The notes under the pieces were generated by a model that made no database searches, was not told the origin of the DNA, and worked only from the letters and a program-made list of their open reading frames with translations. Below, piece after piece: positions 1 through 5,380 of a DNA stretch of 5,932 nt. The translations under genes and the position numbers were made by a program. The stretch is from NCBI GenBank assembly GCA_903921295.1, contig CAIXOZ010000018.1, positions 1-5,932 of the forward strand, read 5' to 3'. The stretch comes from an uncultured cyanobacterium. Its GTDB lineage: Bacteria; Cyanobacteriota; Cyanobacteriia; PCC-6307; Cyanobiaceae. Positions within the stretch are counted from its first letter, which is position 1. Each line of letters opens with the position of its first letter.

Positions 1-54
1 ACCCCCGACATCAGGTTTTGGAGACCTGCGTTCTACCAACTGAACTAACGGCGC
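1..54 (-). tRNA. trnW: tRNA-Trp (CCA), 3' end cut by window edge
   Basis: Read on the minus strand, the sequence folds as a tRNA. It has acceptor 5' strand GCGCCGT (54-48), D-arm stem GTTC/GAAC with loop AGTTGGTA, and anticodon stem CAGGT/ACCTG closing loop CTCCAAA. The anticodon is CCA at 21-19, so it decodes UGG (Trp). The variable region ATGTC and the start of the T-arm (GGGGGT) follow. The rest of the T-arm and the 3' acceptor strand lie left of the window, so whether CCA is encoded cannot be seen. It lies 57 bp downstream of the rplS stop on the same strand and may be transcribed with rplS. In cyanobacteria this tRNA usually precedes secE and nusG, which is expected but not visible here. 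Confidence 0.95.
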
Positions 55-111
55 AAGGGGATGCCCCCGCAATCGAACCCAAGAATTCGACTGTGCTGAA
101 GAGGAAATGCC

Positions 112-579
112 TCAGCGATCGAAGCGCTGCTTCACCCGTGTGGCTTTACCCACCCGGTCACGCAGATAGAAGAGCTTCGCACGACGGACTTTACCGCGTC
201 GTTCGACCTTGATCGAGGCGACCTGGGGACTATGAAGCATGAAGACCCGCTCCACGCCGACGCCCTGGAAAATCCGACGCACGGTGATGGTCTCATTCAG
301 GCCGCCGTGGCGCTTGGCGATCACCACGCCCTCGTAGGGCTGGATGCGTTCCTTGTTGCCCTCGCTGATCCGCACGCCGACGCGAACGGTGTCTCCGACA
401 TAGATCTCGGGCAGTTCGCTCTTGAGCTGTTCGGCCTCAAAGGCCTCGATCAGCTGCCGGGCACTCAGCTTGCCGGCCGTTGCGCGGGTCGTCGGTGCGT
501 TCTTCTCGGCCACGGCGGTGGTCGCCTGATCAGCTGCGCTGCTGTCCTGCTCGGGTGCCTGGCTGGATGTCTGTTCCAT
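112..579 (-). CDS. rplS: 50S ribosomal protein L19, with N-terminal extension
   Basis: This is a 155-residue L19, a large-subunit protein at the interface with the 30S subunit. The L19 domain begins near residue 38 (LSARQLIEAFEAEQLKSELP), passes through GDTVRVGV, YEGVVIAKR and GVERVFMLHSP, and ends with GKVRRAKLFYLRDRVGKATR. It is collinear with the roughly 115-residue E. coli protein. Residues 1-37 are an additional Ala/Gln/Ser/Thr-rich, probably disordered extension. I chose the ATG at 579-577 because GAGG (591-588 on this strand) lies 8 nt upstream. A start at 681 is also open but would add 34 residues that do not resemble L19. A weak TACACT -10-like hexamer lies at 646-641 with no good -35 box. 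The gene precedes tRNA-Trp on the same strand and follows the PepSY-like gene after 115 bp. Identity is certain; the exact start is likely. Confidence 0.95.
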   Translation of the reverse strand: MEQTSSQAPEQDSSAADQATTAVAEKNAPTTRATAGKLSARQLIEAFEAEQLKSELPEIYVGDTVRVGVRISEGNKERIQPYEGVVIAKRHGGLNETITVRRIFQGVGVERVFMLHSPQVASIKVERRGKVRRAKLFYLRDRVGKATRVKQRFDR

Positions 580-587
580 GGTGTTTG

Positions 588-591
588 CCTC
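588..591 (-). promoter_or_regulatory. Shine-Dalgarno GAGG deciding the rplS start
   Basis: On the minus strand GAGG lies 8 nt before the ATG at 579-577, a normal spacing. It favours this start over the in-frame ATG at 681. The rest of the 580-694 gap shows only a weak -10-like TACACT (646-641). Confidence 0.6.
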
Positions 592-694
592 GTTCGGGTC
601 CGCTGGCATCCCCGCTCCGGAATCGCCTTGCCAAACCACGAGTGTATCTCCTTGCGGTTCCGTCCGACTCTGATCCGGCACCCGATCTGGTCGC

Positions 695-1036
695 TCAGGC
701 GCCTGGCCTTGCCCTGGGACGCTGCCACTGGCGCCTGAGCTTCTGCGTCAGCATCGCCGCACCGCTGATCAGCATCCAGAGCAGGCCCAGGCCGTTGAGC
801 AGCACATAGATGGTTTCGGCTCCGGGGCCGAGCAGTGGTTTCAGCCACTCCCCCTCGTGGATGACCATCAGCAGGTGGGACTGGTCACGCCCCAGTCCGG
901 CCCAGTCCCGCAGCAGGCGGTAGCCGACCCCCGTGGTCGCGGTGACGAGCAGCGGCAGCAGCACCAGCGGCGCCAGGGCTGCATGGGTGTCGCGGAGGCG
1001 CTTCAGGGGTGAGGGTGCCGAGGTGGACGCTCCCAT
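695..1036 (-). CDS. Small PepSY-associated TM-like membrane protein
   Basis: This encodes 113 residues with two predicted membrane helices, about residues 19-38 (AALAPLVLLPLLVTATTGVG) and 75-96 (TIYVLLNGLGLLWMLISGAA). The first helix follows a basic segment (LKRLRDTHAAL). The loop between them contains an IHEGEWLKPLLG motif. This pattern resembles the helical core of PepSY_TM proteins, in which a His-containing helix start is followed by an 'iHxGe' segment and a second helix ending in a basic tail (QKLRRQWQRPRARPG). No soluble PepSY domain is present, so this is a minimal version. The ATG at 1036-1034 has no evident Shine-Dalgarno sequence. It is divergent from map with a 68-bp gap and lies upstream of rplS on the same strand. 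The biochemical role is unknown; membrane location is well supported, the family name moderately so. Confidence 0.75.
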   Translation of the reverse strand: MGASTSAPSPLKRLRDTHAALAPLVLLPLLVTATTGVGYRLLRDWAGLGRDQSHLLMVIHEGEWLKPLLGPGAETIYVLLNGLGLLWMLISGAAMLTQKLRRQWQRPRARPGA

Positions 1037-1104
1037 CGTGATCAGGACGTCATGACGCTGCCGTGATTGATAGCTTGAGATGACGGTGTCCGTTCTGAAA
1101 GTCG

Positions 1105-1971
1105 ATGAATCTGTTCGCGGACCTTCTGGCGAGCACCCAGGGACAGGCCAGCGCTGAGCGAGGCAAGCCTGTGGTCACGGCCACCGGCCCCAGAATTCAG
1201 AAGGGCAAGCGCGGGATTGAAATCAAGTCGGCGCGCGAGATCGCGATCATGCGCCGCTCCAGCAGCATCGTGTCCACGGTGCTCCGGGAGATCATCGATC
1301 TGGTCAGGCCCGGCATGAGCACCGGCGATCTCGATCGGCACGCGGAAACCCGGATCCGGGAAATGGGGGCTGTGCCCAGTTTCAAGGGCTACCACGGCTT
1401 CCCCGCCAGCATCTGCGCCAGCATCAACGATGAGGTGGTGCATGGCATTCCCAGCTCCCGTCGCATCATTCAGGCCGGGGATCTTCTCAAGGTCGACACC
1501 GGCGCCTTCTACGACGGGTATCACGGCGACAGCTGCGTCACCATCTGCGTCGGCCAGAGCGCTTCCGAGGCCGCCCGGAACCTCAGCCGCGTCGCCCAGG
1601 AGGCCCTGATGCAGGGCCTGAGCCGGATCAAGGCCGGCAGCACCCTGCTCGACATCGCCGGTGCCGTTCAGGACCACGTCGAGGCCCATGGCTACGCCGT
1701 GGTGGAGGACTACACCGGCCACGGGGTCGGCCGCAACCTCCACGAGGAGCCCTCGGTCTTCAACTTCCGCACCGACGATCTCCCGAATGTCACCCTGCGC
1801 CCCGGCATGACCCTGGCCGTGGAGCCGATCCTCAACGCCGGCAGCAAGGCCTGCCGCACCCTCAAGGACCGCTGGACCGTGATCACGGTCGACGGCAGTC
1901 TTTCGGCCCAGTGGGAGCACACGATCGCCGTCACCTCCGACGGCTGCGAAATCCTCACCGATCGCGGCTGA
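1105..1971 (+). CDS. map: Type I methionine aminopeptidase
   Basis: MetAP removes the initiator Met from nascent proteins whose second residue is small, acting in the cytosol with a dinuclear metal centre. The 288-residue protein has all five expected metal ligands: D131 (KVDTG), D142 (HGDS), H206 (GHGVGR), E240 (AVEPIL) and E271 (WEHT). The substrate-contacting His is H113 in VVHGIP. The pita-bread fold starts around residue 38 (IEIKSAREIAIMRRSS). Residues 1-37 are an extension without Cys, so there is no SEC-C or zinc-finger domain. Length is slightly above the 250-265 usual for the catalytic type I form. The ATG at 1105 has only a weak upstream purine stretch (TGAAAG). The gene is divergent from the PepSY-like gene, and its last 17 bp overlap the 3' end of the SDR gene on the other strand. 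The active site appears intact. Confidence 0.97.
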   Translation: MNLFADLLASTQGQASAERGKPVVTATGPRIQKGKRGIEIKSAREIAIMRRSSSIVSTVLREIIDLVRPGMSTGDLDRHAETRIREMGAVPSFKGYHGFPASICASINDEVVHGIPSSRRIIQAGDLLKVDTGAFYDGYHGDSCVTICVGQSASEAARNLSRVAQEALMQGLSRIKAGSTLLDIAGAVQDHVEAHGYAVVEDYTGHGVGRNLHEEPSVFNFRTDDLPNVTLRPGMTLAVEPILNAGSKACRTLKDRWTVITVDGSLSAQWEHTIAVTSDGCEILTDRG

Positions 1972-2725
1972 GGGCCGGGGCTTCGGTCGGGCGCTGGATC
2001 AGCAGCCGGCCGTAGAGCCAGCGCATCAGCGCCGTCAGGGGCATCAGAAGATAGGTGAGCGGGTTGGGGCTGACGATGATCAACCCCAGCCCGAGGCCTG
2101 CCTGAAACACAATCCCCCGGGCCACCCAGTCGGCATCCATGACGCCGATCGGGTTGAGCTCGGACCGAAAGGGACCGAGCACCAGCCGGCGCACCCGCAC
2201 GCCCCCGGCGGCCAGGGCCGGAGCGCGCAGGCTCACCAGTTCTCCCAGCAACCGCTTGCTGATCTCATAGAGCGGGCTGAAGGCCGGTTGGATCTCGGCC
2301 TCCGAGGTGTTCACCCAAACCTCGCGGGCGGGCGGGCGCTGGCCACTGGCGCCGGCGGCGAACAGCTCCAGCAGCCGCCAGCTGCTCAGGGCATTCACCT
2401 CCAGCGATTGCTGCACGGCAACGGCGCTGCCGTCCCCATGGACATTGAGGCCGTGGTTGAGGATCAGCACGTCACAGCGGCTGAGCACGGGCTCCAGCGC
2501 CGTCTCTTCACCGCATCGCCAGGTGACCGTTTCCAGCGGGATCGGCCTGCCTGAGCGATCCTGCAGCGCGAGGGGTTGCGTCCCGGTGGTCAGGGCCACC
2601 AGGGATGCGCCGGCGTCATGCAACTGCCGCAACAGGGCCTGGCCCAGACGGCCGCCGGCCCCGGTGACGGCGACACGCCGGCCCGCCAGCGGTCCCGAGG
2701 CGGAGGAATGGGCTTGGACGGCCAT
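1955..2725 (-). CDS. SDR-family oxidoreductase with hydrophobic C-terminus
   Basis: This is a 256-residue short-chain dehydrogenase/reductase, expected to bind NAD(P)(H). The Rossmann start is RRVAVTGAGGRLGQ (glycine motif TGAGGRLG, residues 21-28). The NNAG-equivalent is NHG (90-92), inside LILNHGLNVHG. The helix-4 Asn is probably N111, the Ser-position segment is NTSEAE (139-144) and the catalytic YxxxK is Y153/K157. Residues 205-242 are hydrophobic (FQAGLGLGLIIVSPNPLTYLL and onward), suggesting membrane association. The NHGxNVHG, NTSEAE, SPLYEISKR and LNPIGVM pattern recalls the SDR half of cyanobacterial proteins named 'bifunctional sterol desaturase/short chain dehydrogenase'; here the desaturase half is absent. 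The ATG at 2725-2723 fits the start of the fold but lacks a clear Shine-Dalgarno. Farther upstream starts would run into the divergent gene. The substrate is unknown. Confidence 0.88.
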   Translation of the reverse strand: MAVQAHSSASGPLAGRRVAVTGAGGRLGQALLRQLHDAGASLVALTTGTQPLALQDRSGRPIPLETVTWRCGEETALEPVLSRCDVLILNHGLNVHGDGSAVAVQQSLEVNALSSWRLLELFAAGASGQRPPAREVWVNTSEAEIQPAFSPLYEISKRLLGELVSLRAPALAAGGVRVRRLVLGPFRSELNPIGVMDADWVARGIVFQAGLGLGLIIVSPNPLTYLLMPLTALMRWLYGRLLIQRPTEAPALSRDR

Positions 2726-2834
2726 GGCTCGGGGGGAGGATCGCGCCCCAGCTTCGGCCCCCACCGACCTGGACAACCCCGGAGGCTGGAAAGCTCGTAC
2801 ATTGGCGCCCAACCCAGCGCCTTGAGGTGGCTCC
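2726..2834. promoter_or_regulatory. Divergent intergenic region, with hairpin before the Pta-like gene
   Basis: This 109-bp gap must hold the promoters of both divergent genes. On the plus strand TACATT (2798-2803) could be a -10 box, but I see no -35 at proper spacing (TGGACA at 2770-2775 is 22 bp away). Just after it GGCGC (2804-2808) and GCGCC (2817-2821) can form a 5-bp hairpin. GAGGTGG (2824-2830), a Shine-Dalgarno-like stretch, follows within 3 nt. The hairpin would sit in the leader right before the ribosome site; whether it regulates anything is unknown. Confidence 0.3.
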
Positions 2835-3917
2835 ATGCCCATGCCCCTGCTGATCGGGTCGTGTGAGCCCTTCAGTGGCAAATCGGCACTGGTGCTCGGT
2901 CTGGCACGGCAACTCGGCCAACGGGGGATCCGACTGCGCTTCGGCAAGCCCCTGGCCACGATCCTTGAAGCCGAGGCCGGATCGTCCCTTCTGGATGCTG
3001 ATGTCCAGTTCATCGGTTCCACCCTTGGCCTGGCGCCCGATCAGTTGATCCCCTCCCTGCAGGAGCTGGCCCCGGCCACGGCCGAATCCAGGCTTCTGGC
3101 GGCCGATCTCCTGCCCGGCGAGGCCTTCGCCGCCTTCCAGGCCCAGCTGCTTGCAACCCCGCCGTCGGAGCAGGTGATCCTGGAGGCGGCCGGCAGCCTC
3201 AGCGAGGGCTTGCTCTACGGCCTCAGCCTGCCCCAGCTGGCCCAGAGCCTCAAGGCCGCCGTGGTGCTCGTGCACCTCTGGCATGACAGCCGCAGTGTGG
3301 ATGCCCTGTTGCAGGCGAAGGAGCTGCTGGGTGATCAGCTGGCCGGCGTGGTTCTCAATGCTGTCGACCCCGATGCGGTGCCGCAGCTGGAGGCCACGGT
3401 CGTGCCAGCCCTGGAGCGGCTCGGTCTGTCGGTGTTCGGGGTGATGCCCCGAAGCCCTCTGCTGCGCAGCGTCACCGTTGAGGAGCTGTCACGCCGGCTT
3501 GAGGCCAGGGTCCTGTGTTGCCGAGATCGTCTCGATCTTCTCGTGGAGAACCTCTCGATTGGGGCGATGAATGTCAATTCGGCGATGGAGTTTTTCCGCC
3601 GTCGCCGCAACATGGCGGTGGTCACCGGTGCCGATCGCACCGATATTCAGCTGGCCGCCCTGGAGGCTTCCACCCAGTGCCTGATTCTCACGGGAGCCGG
3701 TGAACCGCTGCCGCAGCTGCTCAATCGGGCCGAGGAGCTTGAAGTGCCGCTGCTCAAGGTCGAACAGGACACCCTCACCACTGTTGAGGTGATCGAGGGT
3801 GCCTTCGGTCACGTGCGCCTGCATGAATCGGTCAAGGCCACCTATGCGGTGCGCCTTGTTGAGGAACACTGCCGGTTCGAGCGTTTGTTCAGCCGTCTTG
3901 GTCTTTCAGGGGTTTAG
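2835..3917 (+). CDS. BioD-like P-loop + DRTGG-domain protein ('phosphotransacetylase family')
   Basis: The 360-residue protein resembles the N-terminal half of long phosphotransacetylases. Residues 1-200 form a BioD-like P-loop ATPase fold, with a Walker A-type GSCEPFSGKS (8-17), a QVILEAAGSLSEG segment (113-125) in the position of the BioD 'EGAGG' switch, and GVVLNAV (171-177). Residues about 200-325 look like a DRTGG domain, with the signature ADRTD at 266-270 preceded by NMAVVTG. The PTA catalytic domain (about 330 residues in E. coli Pta) is absent, so acetyl-phosphate chemistry is not expected. In full-length Pta these domains are regulatory and sense metabolites or nucleotides. GAGGTGG (2824-2830) precedes the ATG at 2835 by 4 nt; the in-frame ATG at 2841 has better spacing (10 nt) and may be the true start. 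The DprA-like gene follows 58 bp downstream on the same strand. The partner and ligand are unknown. Confidence 0.88.
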   Translation: MPMPLLIGSCEPFSGKSALVLGLARQLGQRGIRLRFGKPLATILEAEAGSSLLDADVQFIGSTLGLAPDQLIPSLQELAPATAESRLLAADLLPGEAFAAFQAQLLATPPSEQVILEAAGSLSEGLLYGLSLPQLAQSLKAAVVLVHLWHDSRSVDALLQAKELLGDQLAGVVLNAVDPDAVPQLEATVVPALERLGLSVFGVMPRSPLLRSVTVEELSRRLEARVLCCRDRLDLLVENLSIGAMNVNSAMEFFRRRRNMAVVTGADRTDIQLAALEASTQCLILTGAGEPLPQLLNRAEELEVPLLKVEQDTLTTVEVIEGAFGHVRLHESVKATYAVRLVEEHCRFERLFSRLGLSGV

Positions 3918-3975
3918 GGAGTCGCGTGCGCTGGAATGTCGCTGCTAGGTTGATGGTCAGCCCTGTGGTTGCCCG

Positions 3976-4488
3976 GTGACCAGGTCCCTTGATGTGCCGG
4001 CCCTGGACCGGATTGACACCCTTGCCCAGGAGCTGGCGATGCTCCAGGACAAGGGTCGTCGTCGCATCGCCGTGCTGGGCAGTCGTCACGTGCCTGTCGT
4101 CTCCATCCACCTGGTGGAGCTGGTCGCCCGCTCCCTGGCCCAGGAAGGTCACAGCCTGATCACCTCCGGCGCCCAGGGGGTCAACTCCGCGGTGATCCGC
4201 AGCGTCCTCGAGGTGGATCCTGCCAAGATCACCGTGCTCTTGCCCCAGAGCCTCGACCGACAGCCGCGTGAATCCCGCGATCAGCTGGAGCGGGTGCTGC
4301 ATCTGGTGGAAAAGCCCGAGCACGACGAACTGCCGCTTCCACTGGCCAGCAGCCTCTGCAATCAGGAGATCATCAGCCGGTGTGACCAGCTGATCTGTTT
4401 CGCCTTCCACGACAGTGAAACGCTGCTGGCCAGCTGCCGCACCGCCGAGGACATGGGCAAGGTGGTCAGCCTGATGTTCTTCGACTGA
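3976..4488 (+). CDS. Compact DprA/SLOG-like Rossmann-fold protein
   Basis: This encodes 170 residues resembling only the Rossmann (DNA-processing A) core of DprA, of the kind often annotated in cyanobacteria as 'DNA recombination-mediator protein A'. Visible landmarks are RRIAVLGSRHVP (29-40, matching the DprA GSR motif), SLITSGAQGVNSA (60-72, matching the SGxAxGxDxxAH loop), ITVLLPQSLDR (85-95) and a late helix/strand NQEIISRCDQLICFAFHDSET (129-149). The SAM-like N-terminal and winged-helix C-terminal domains of true DprA are missing. The expected Asp and His of the SGLARGIDAAAH loop appear replaced by N70 and V73. SLOG proteins bind nucleotides or nucleotide-derived ligands, so a DNA role is uncertain. 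I take the GTG at 3976 as the start; the ATG at 3953 is out of frame and no good Shine-Dalgarno is present. It may be co-transcribed with the Pta-like gene. Confidence 0.83.
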   Translation: MTRSLDVPALDRIDTLAQELAMLQDKGRRRIAVLGSRHVPVVSIHLVELVARSLAQEGHSLITSGAQGVNSAVIRSVLEVDPAKITVLLPQSLDRQPRESRDQLERVLHLVEKPEHDELPLPLASSLCNQEIISRCDQLICFAFHDSETLLASCRTAEDMGKVVSLMFFD

Positions 4489-4501
4489 CCCTGTCAGGGC
4501 A

Positions 4502-4548
4502 GGCGCCACGCGGGGATCGAATCACCGATTCGCCCACTGTCCGGCGCC
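4502..4548. terminator. Putative terminator-like stem-loop after the DprA-like gene
   Basis: An inner hairpin CGAATC (4518-4523), loop ACC, GATTCG (4527-4532) extends through GGG (4513-4515) and CCC (4533-4535) across a 2-nt bulge. GGCGCC at 4502-4507 and again at 4543-4548 can close the structure. It begins 14 bp after the DprA-like stop. There is no T-tract, so termination is inferred from position and stem strength. Confidence 0.35.
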
Positions 4549-4625
4549 AGGATCGATCGGCTGCAACGGGCCTGGTGGCAGTGCCCAACCGTGCGGGCAA
4601 GGGTTGGCCGCTGCAGCGCCGGTTT

Positions 4626-4649
4626 CCCGATCGCGGGCCCGATCGCGGG
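4626..4649. repeat. Perfect 12-bp tandem repeat, two copies
   Basis: CCCGATCGCGGG occurs twice without a gap, at 4626-4637 and 4638-4649. Each copy carries a CGATCG core, as in the cyanobacterial HIP1 octamer, and CCCG/CGGG ends that can pair. It lies in noncoding sequence between convergent genes. It could be a slippage product or part of a structure. Confidence 0.8.
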
Positions 4650-4705
4650 CTTGGTGGTCAGGCCGGGGTGCTCATCAAAACGCTTCAGTGGGCTTCAGGC
4701 TCCTG

Positions 4706-4734
4706 CAAGGACCTAGCCCTTGCGCGGGTCCTTG
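4706..4734. terminator. Putative hairpin before the MAPEG 3' end
   Basis: CAAGGACC (4706-4713) and GGTCCTTG (4727-4734) form a perfect 8-bp stem with a 13-nt loop. It is 108 bp beyond the MAPEG stop on the minus strand and 218 bp past the DprA-like stop on the plus strand. No T-tract flanks either side, so the terminator role is tentative. Confidence 0.3.
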
Positions 4735-4841
4735 GCTGGCCCAGGATCTCTGACGATGAGGTGGGTCCCGATCGGACGGCTGAGGCTGAGCACGGCCGAC
4801 CTGAGCCACCTGCGTGGGCGCTCGTTCCCAGCCTCTGCTCC

Positions 4842-5297
4842 TCAGCCGGCGGCCCTGAGGAGGGTGGTCAGGCCCTGGACGTACAGAACACCCGTGCAGG
4901 TGAGGCCCAAGGCCCAGCACAGCCCCCGCAGCGGCGGCACATTGGCCACATAGGCGCCGATGTACAGGGCCCGCAGCAGTGGATGCAGCCAGGCGGCGGC
5001 CACGGCGATCGCTGCTCCGGGTGGCGCGATCACGCACAGCAGCGCCGCCGGAGCATGCAGGGTGAAGGCTTCAAAACAGTTCTGGTGGGCCCAGCTGGCC
5101 CGTTTGCCCCAGGCCGGCAACCGATCGAACATCGCTCTCGGCGCCTGCAGGTCTGCCAGGCTGAAATCGGCCCTGGAGCGCCCGAGGCTCAAGGGAACCA
5201 CCGACACCACCACCACCGCGGCCGCCAGCAGCAGCGACCAGGCGAAAGGGCCGGCGGGCGCGTTGGCCGGGTTGGGCAGGCTGAGCAGAAGGGTCAT
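4842..5297 (-). CDS. MAPEG-family membrane protein
   Basis: The 151-residue integral membrane protein has four hydrophobic segments, about residues 17-38, 81-103, 106-119 and 124-146. The family signature lies before the second helix: RASWAHQNCFEAF (67-79), with N73 and E76 in the 'NxxE' pattern. It is followed by LHPLLRALYIGAYVANVPPLRGL (104-126), matching the 'R-x-x-Y ... Y ... PPLR' region typical of MAPEG. The family includes microsomal glutathione transferases and leukotriene C4 synthase, and some bacterial members show glutathione transferase or peroxidase activity. A role in detoxifying lipid peroxides or electrophiles is plausible but not shown. The ATG at 5297-5295 has only a weak purine stretch upstream (ACGAGA). 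A strong hairpin (5347-5374) separates it from the small gene upstream on the same strand, so it probably has its own promoter. Length fits bacterial members (about 130-150). Confidence 0.88.
   Translation of the reverse strand: MTLLLSLPNPANAPAGPFAWSLLLAAAVVVVSVVPLSLGRSRADFSLADLQAPRAMFDRLPAWGKRASWAHQNCFEAFTLHAPAALLCVIAPPGAAIAVAAAWLHPLLRALYIGAYVANVPPLRGLCWALGLTCTGVLYVQGLTTLLRAAG
5005..5012. repeat. HIP1 octamer GCGATCGC
   Basis: This is one perfect copy of the highly iterated palindrome common in many cyanobacterial genomes, located inside the MAPEG gene. It supports the cyanobacterial assignment, although a single copy is weak evidence. Confidence 0.7.
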
Positions 5298-5346
5298 CGG
5301 CCATCGTCTCGTTGGAGGAATTCTGGTGCGCCGACGGCCGGCCCGA

Positions 5347-5374
5347 GCCTGGGTCCCGCGCTGGGGACCCAGGC
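5347..5374 (-). terminator. Strong GC-rich hairpin just after the 45-residue gene
   Basis: GCCTGGGTCCC (5347-5357) and GGGACCCAGGC (5364-5374) pair perfectly over 11 bp with a 6-nt loop. On the minus strand it starts 6 nt after the TGA of the small gene (5383-5381) and lies 50 bp before the MAPEG start. No T-tract follows on the minus strand. It probably ends the small transcript or protects its 3' end. Confidence 0.55.
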
Positions 5375-5380
5375 AGTGCG

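Larger units (their letters stand above)
4489..4841. other. 353-bp convergent intergenic region rich in inverted repeats
   Basis: I find no convincing gene here. Reading frames through it are antisense continuations with low-complexity Arg/Gly/Pro-rich translations. It separates the plus-strand DprA-like gene from the minus-strand MAPEG gene, so both 3' ends need terminators. Several inverted repeats are visible: 4502-4548, a nested set at 4561-4616 (CTGCA/TGCAG, GGCC/GGCC, TGCCC/GGGCA) and 4706-4734. A 12-bp tandem repeat lies at 4626-4649. None is followed by a T-tract on the plus strand. The TTTT facing the minus strand (4680-4677) does not follow a strong stem. It could hold rho-independent-like or structural terminators, or a small RNA. 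Confidence 0.6.

Noticed and set aside
57..67. GGGG-ATG-CCCC inverted repeat between rplS and tRNA-Trp
   Set aside because: The stem is only 4 bp with no T-tract, too weak to call a terminator. rplS and the tRNA may well be on one transcript.
66..90. T-arm-like GGGTTCGATT on the minus strand, possible second tRNA
   Set aside because: No matching acceptor, D or anticodon arms can be drawn around it.
232..738. Open frame (168 codons) on the plus strand over rplS
   Set aside because: It is antisense to the unmistakable L19 coding sequence.
1048..1057. Perfect 10-bp palindrome CGTCATGACG between the PepSY-like gene and map
   Set aside because: A 10-bp palindrome is expected several times by chance in a window this long, and it has no flanking symmetry.
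1042..1920. Long open frame (292 codons) on the minus strand opposite map
   Set aside because: It lies antisense to an intact, motif-complete methionine aminopeptidase. Its translation is Gly/Ala/Asp-rich with no recognisable motif, as expected of GC-rich shadow frames.
2726..3022. Longer N-terminus for the SDR (starts as far as 3022)
   Set aside because: The extra residues are low-complexity, contain no family motif and would overlap the start of the divergent Pta-like gene. The Rossmann fold begins right after the ATG at 2725.
2616..3284. Open frame (222 codons) on the minus strand opposite the Pta-like gene
   Set aside because: It is antisense to a gene with clear P-loop and DRTGG motifs; the translation is Gly/Gln/Arg-rich without domain features.
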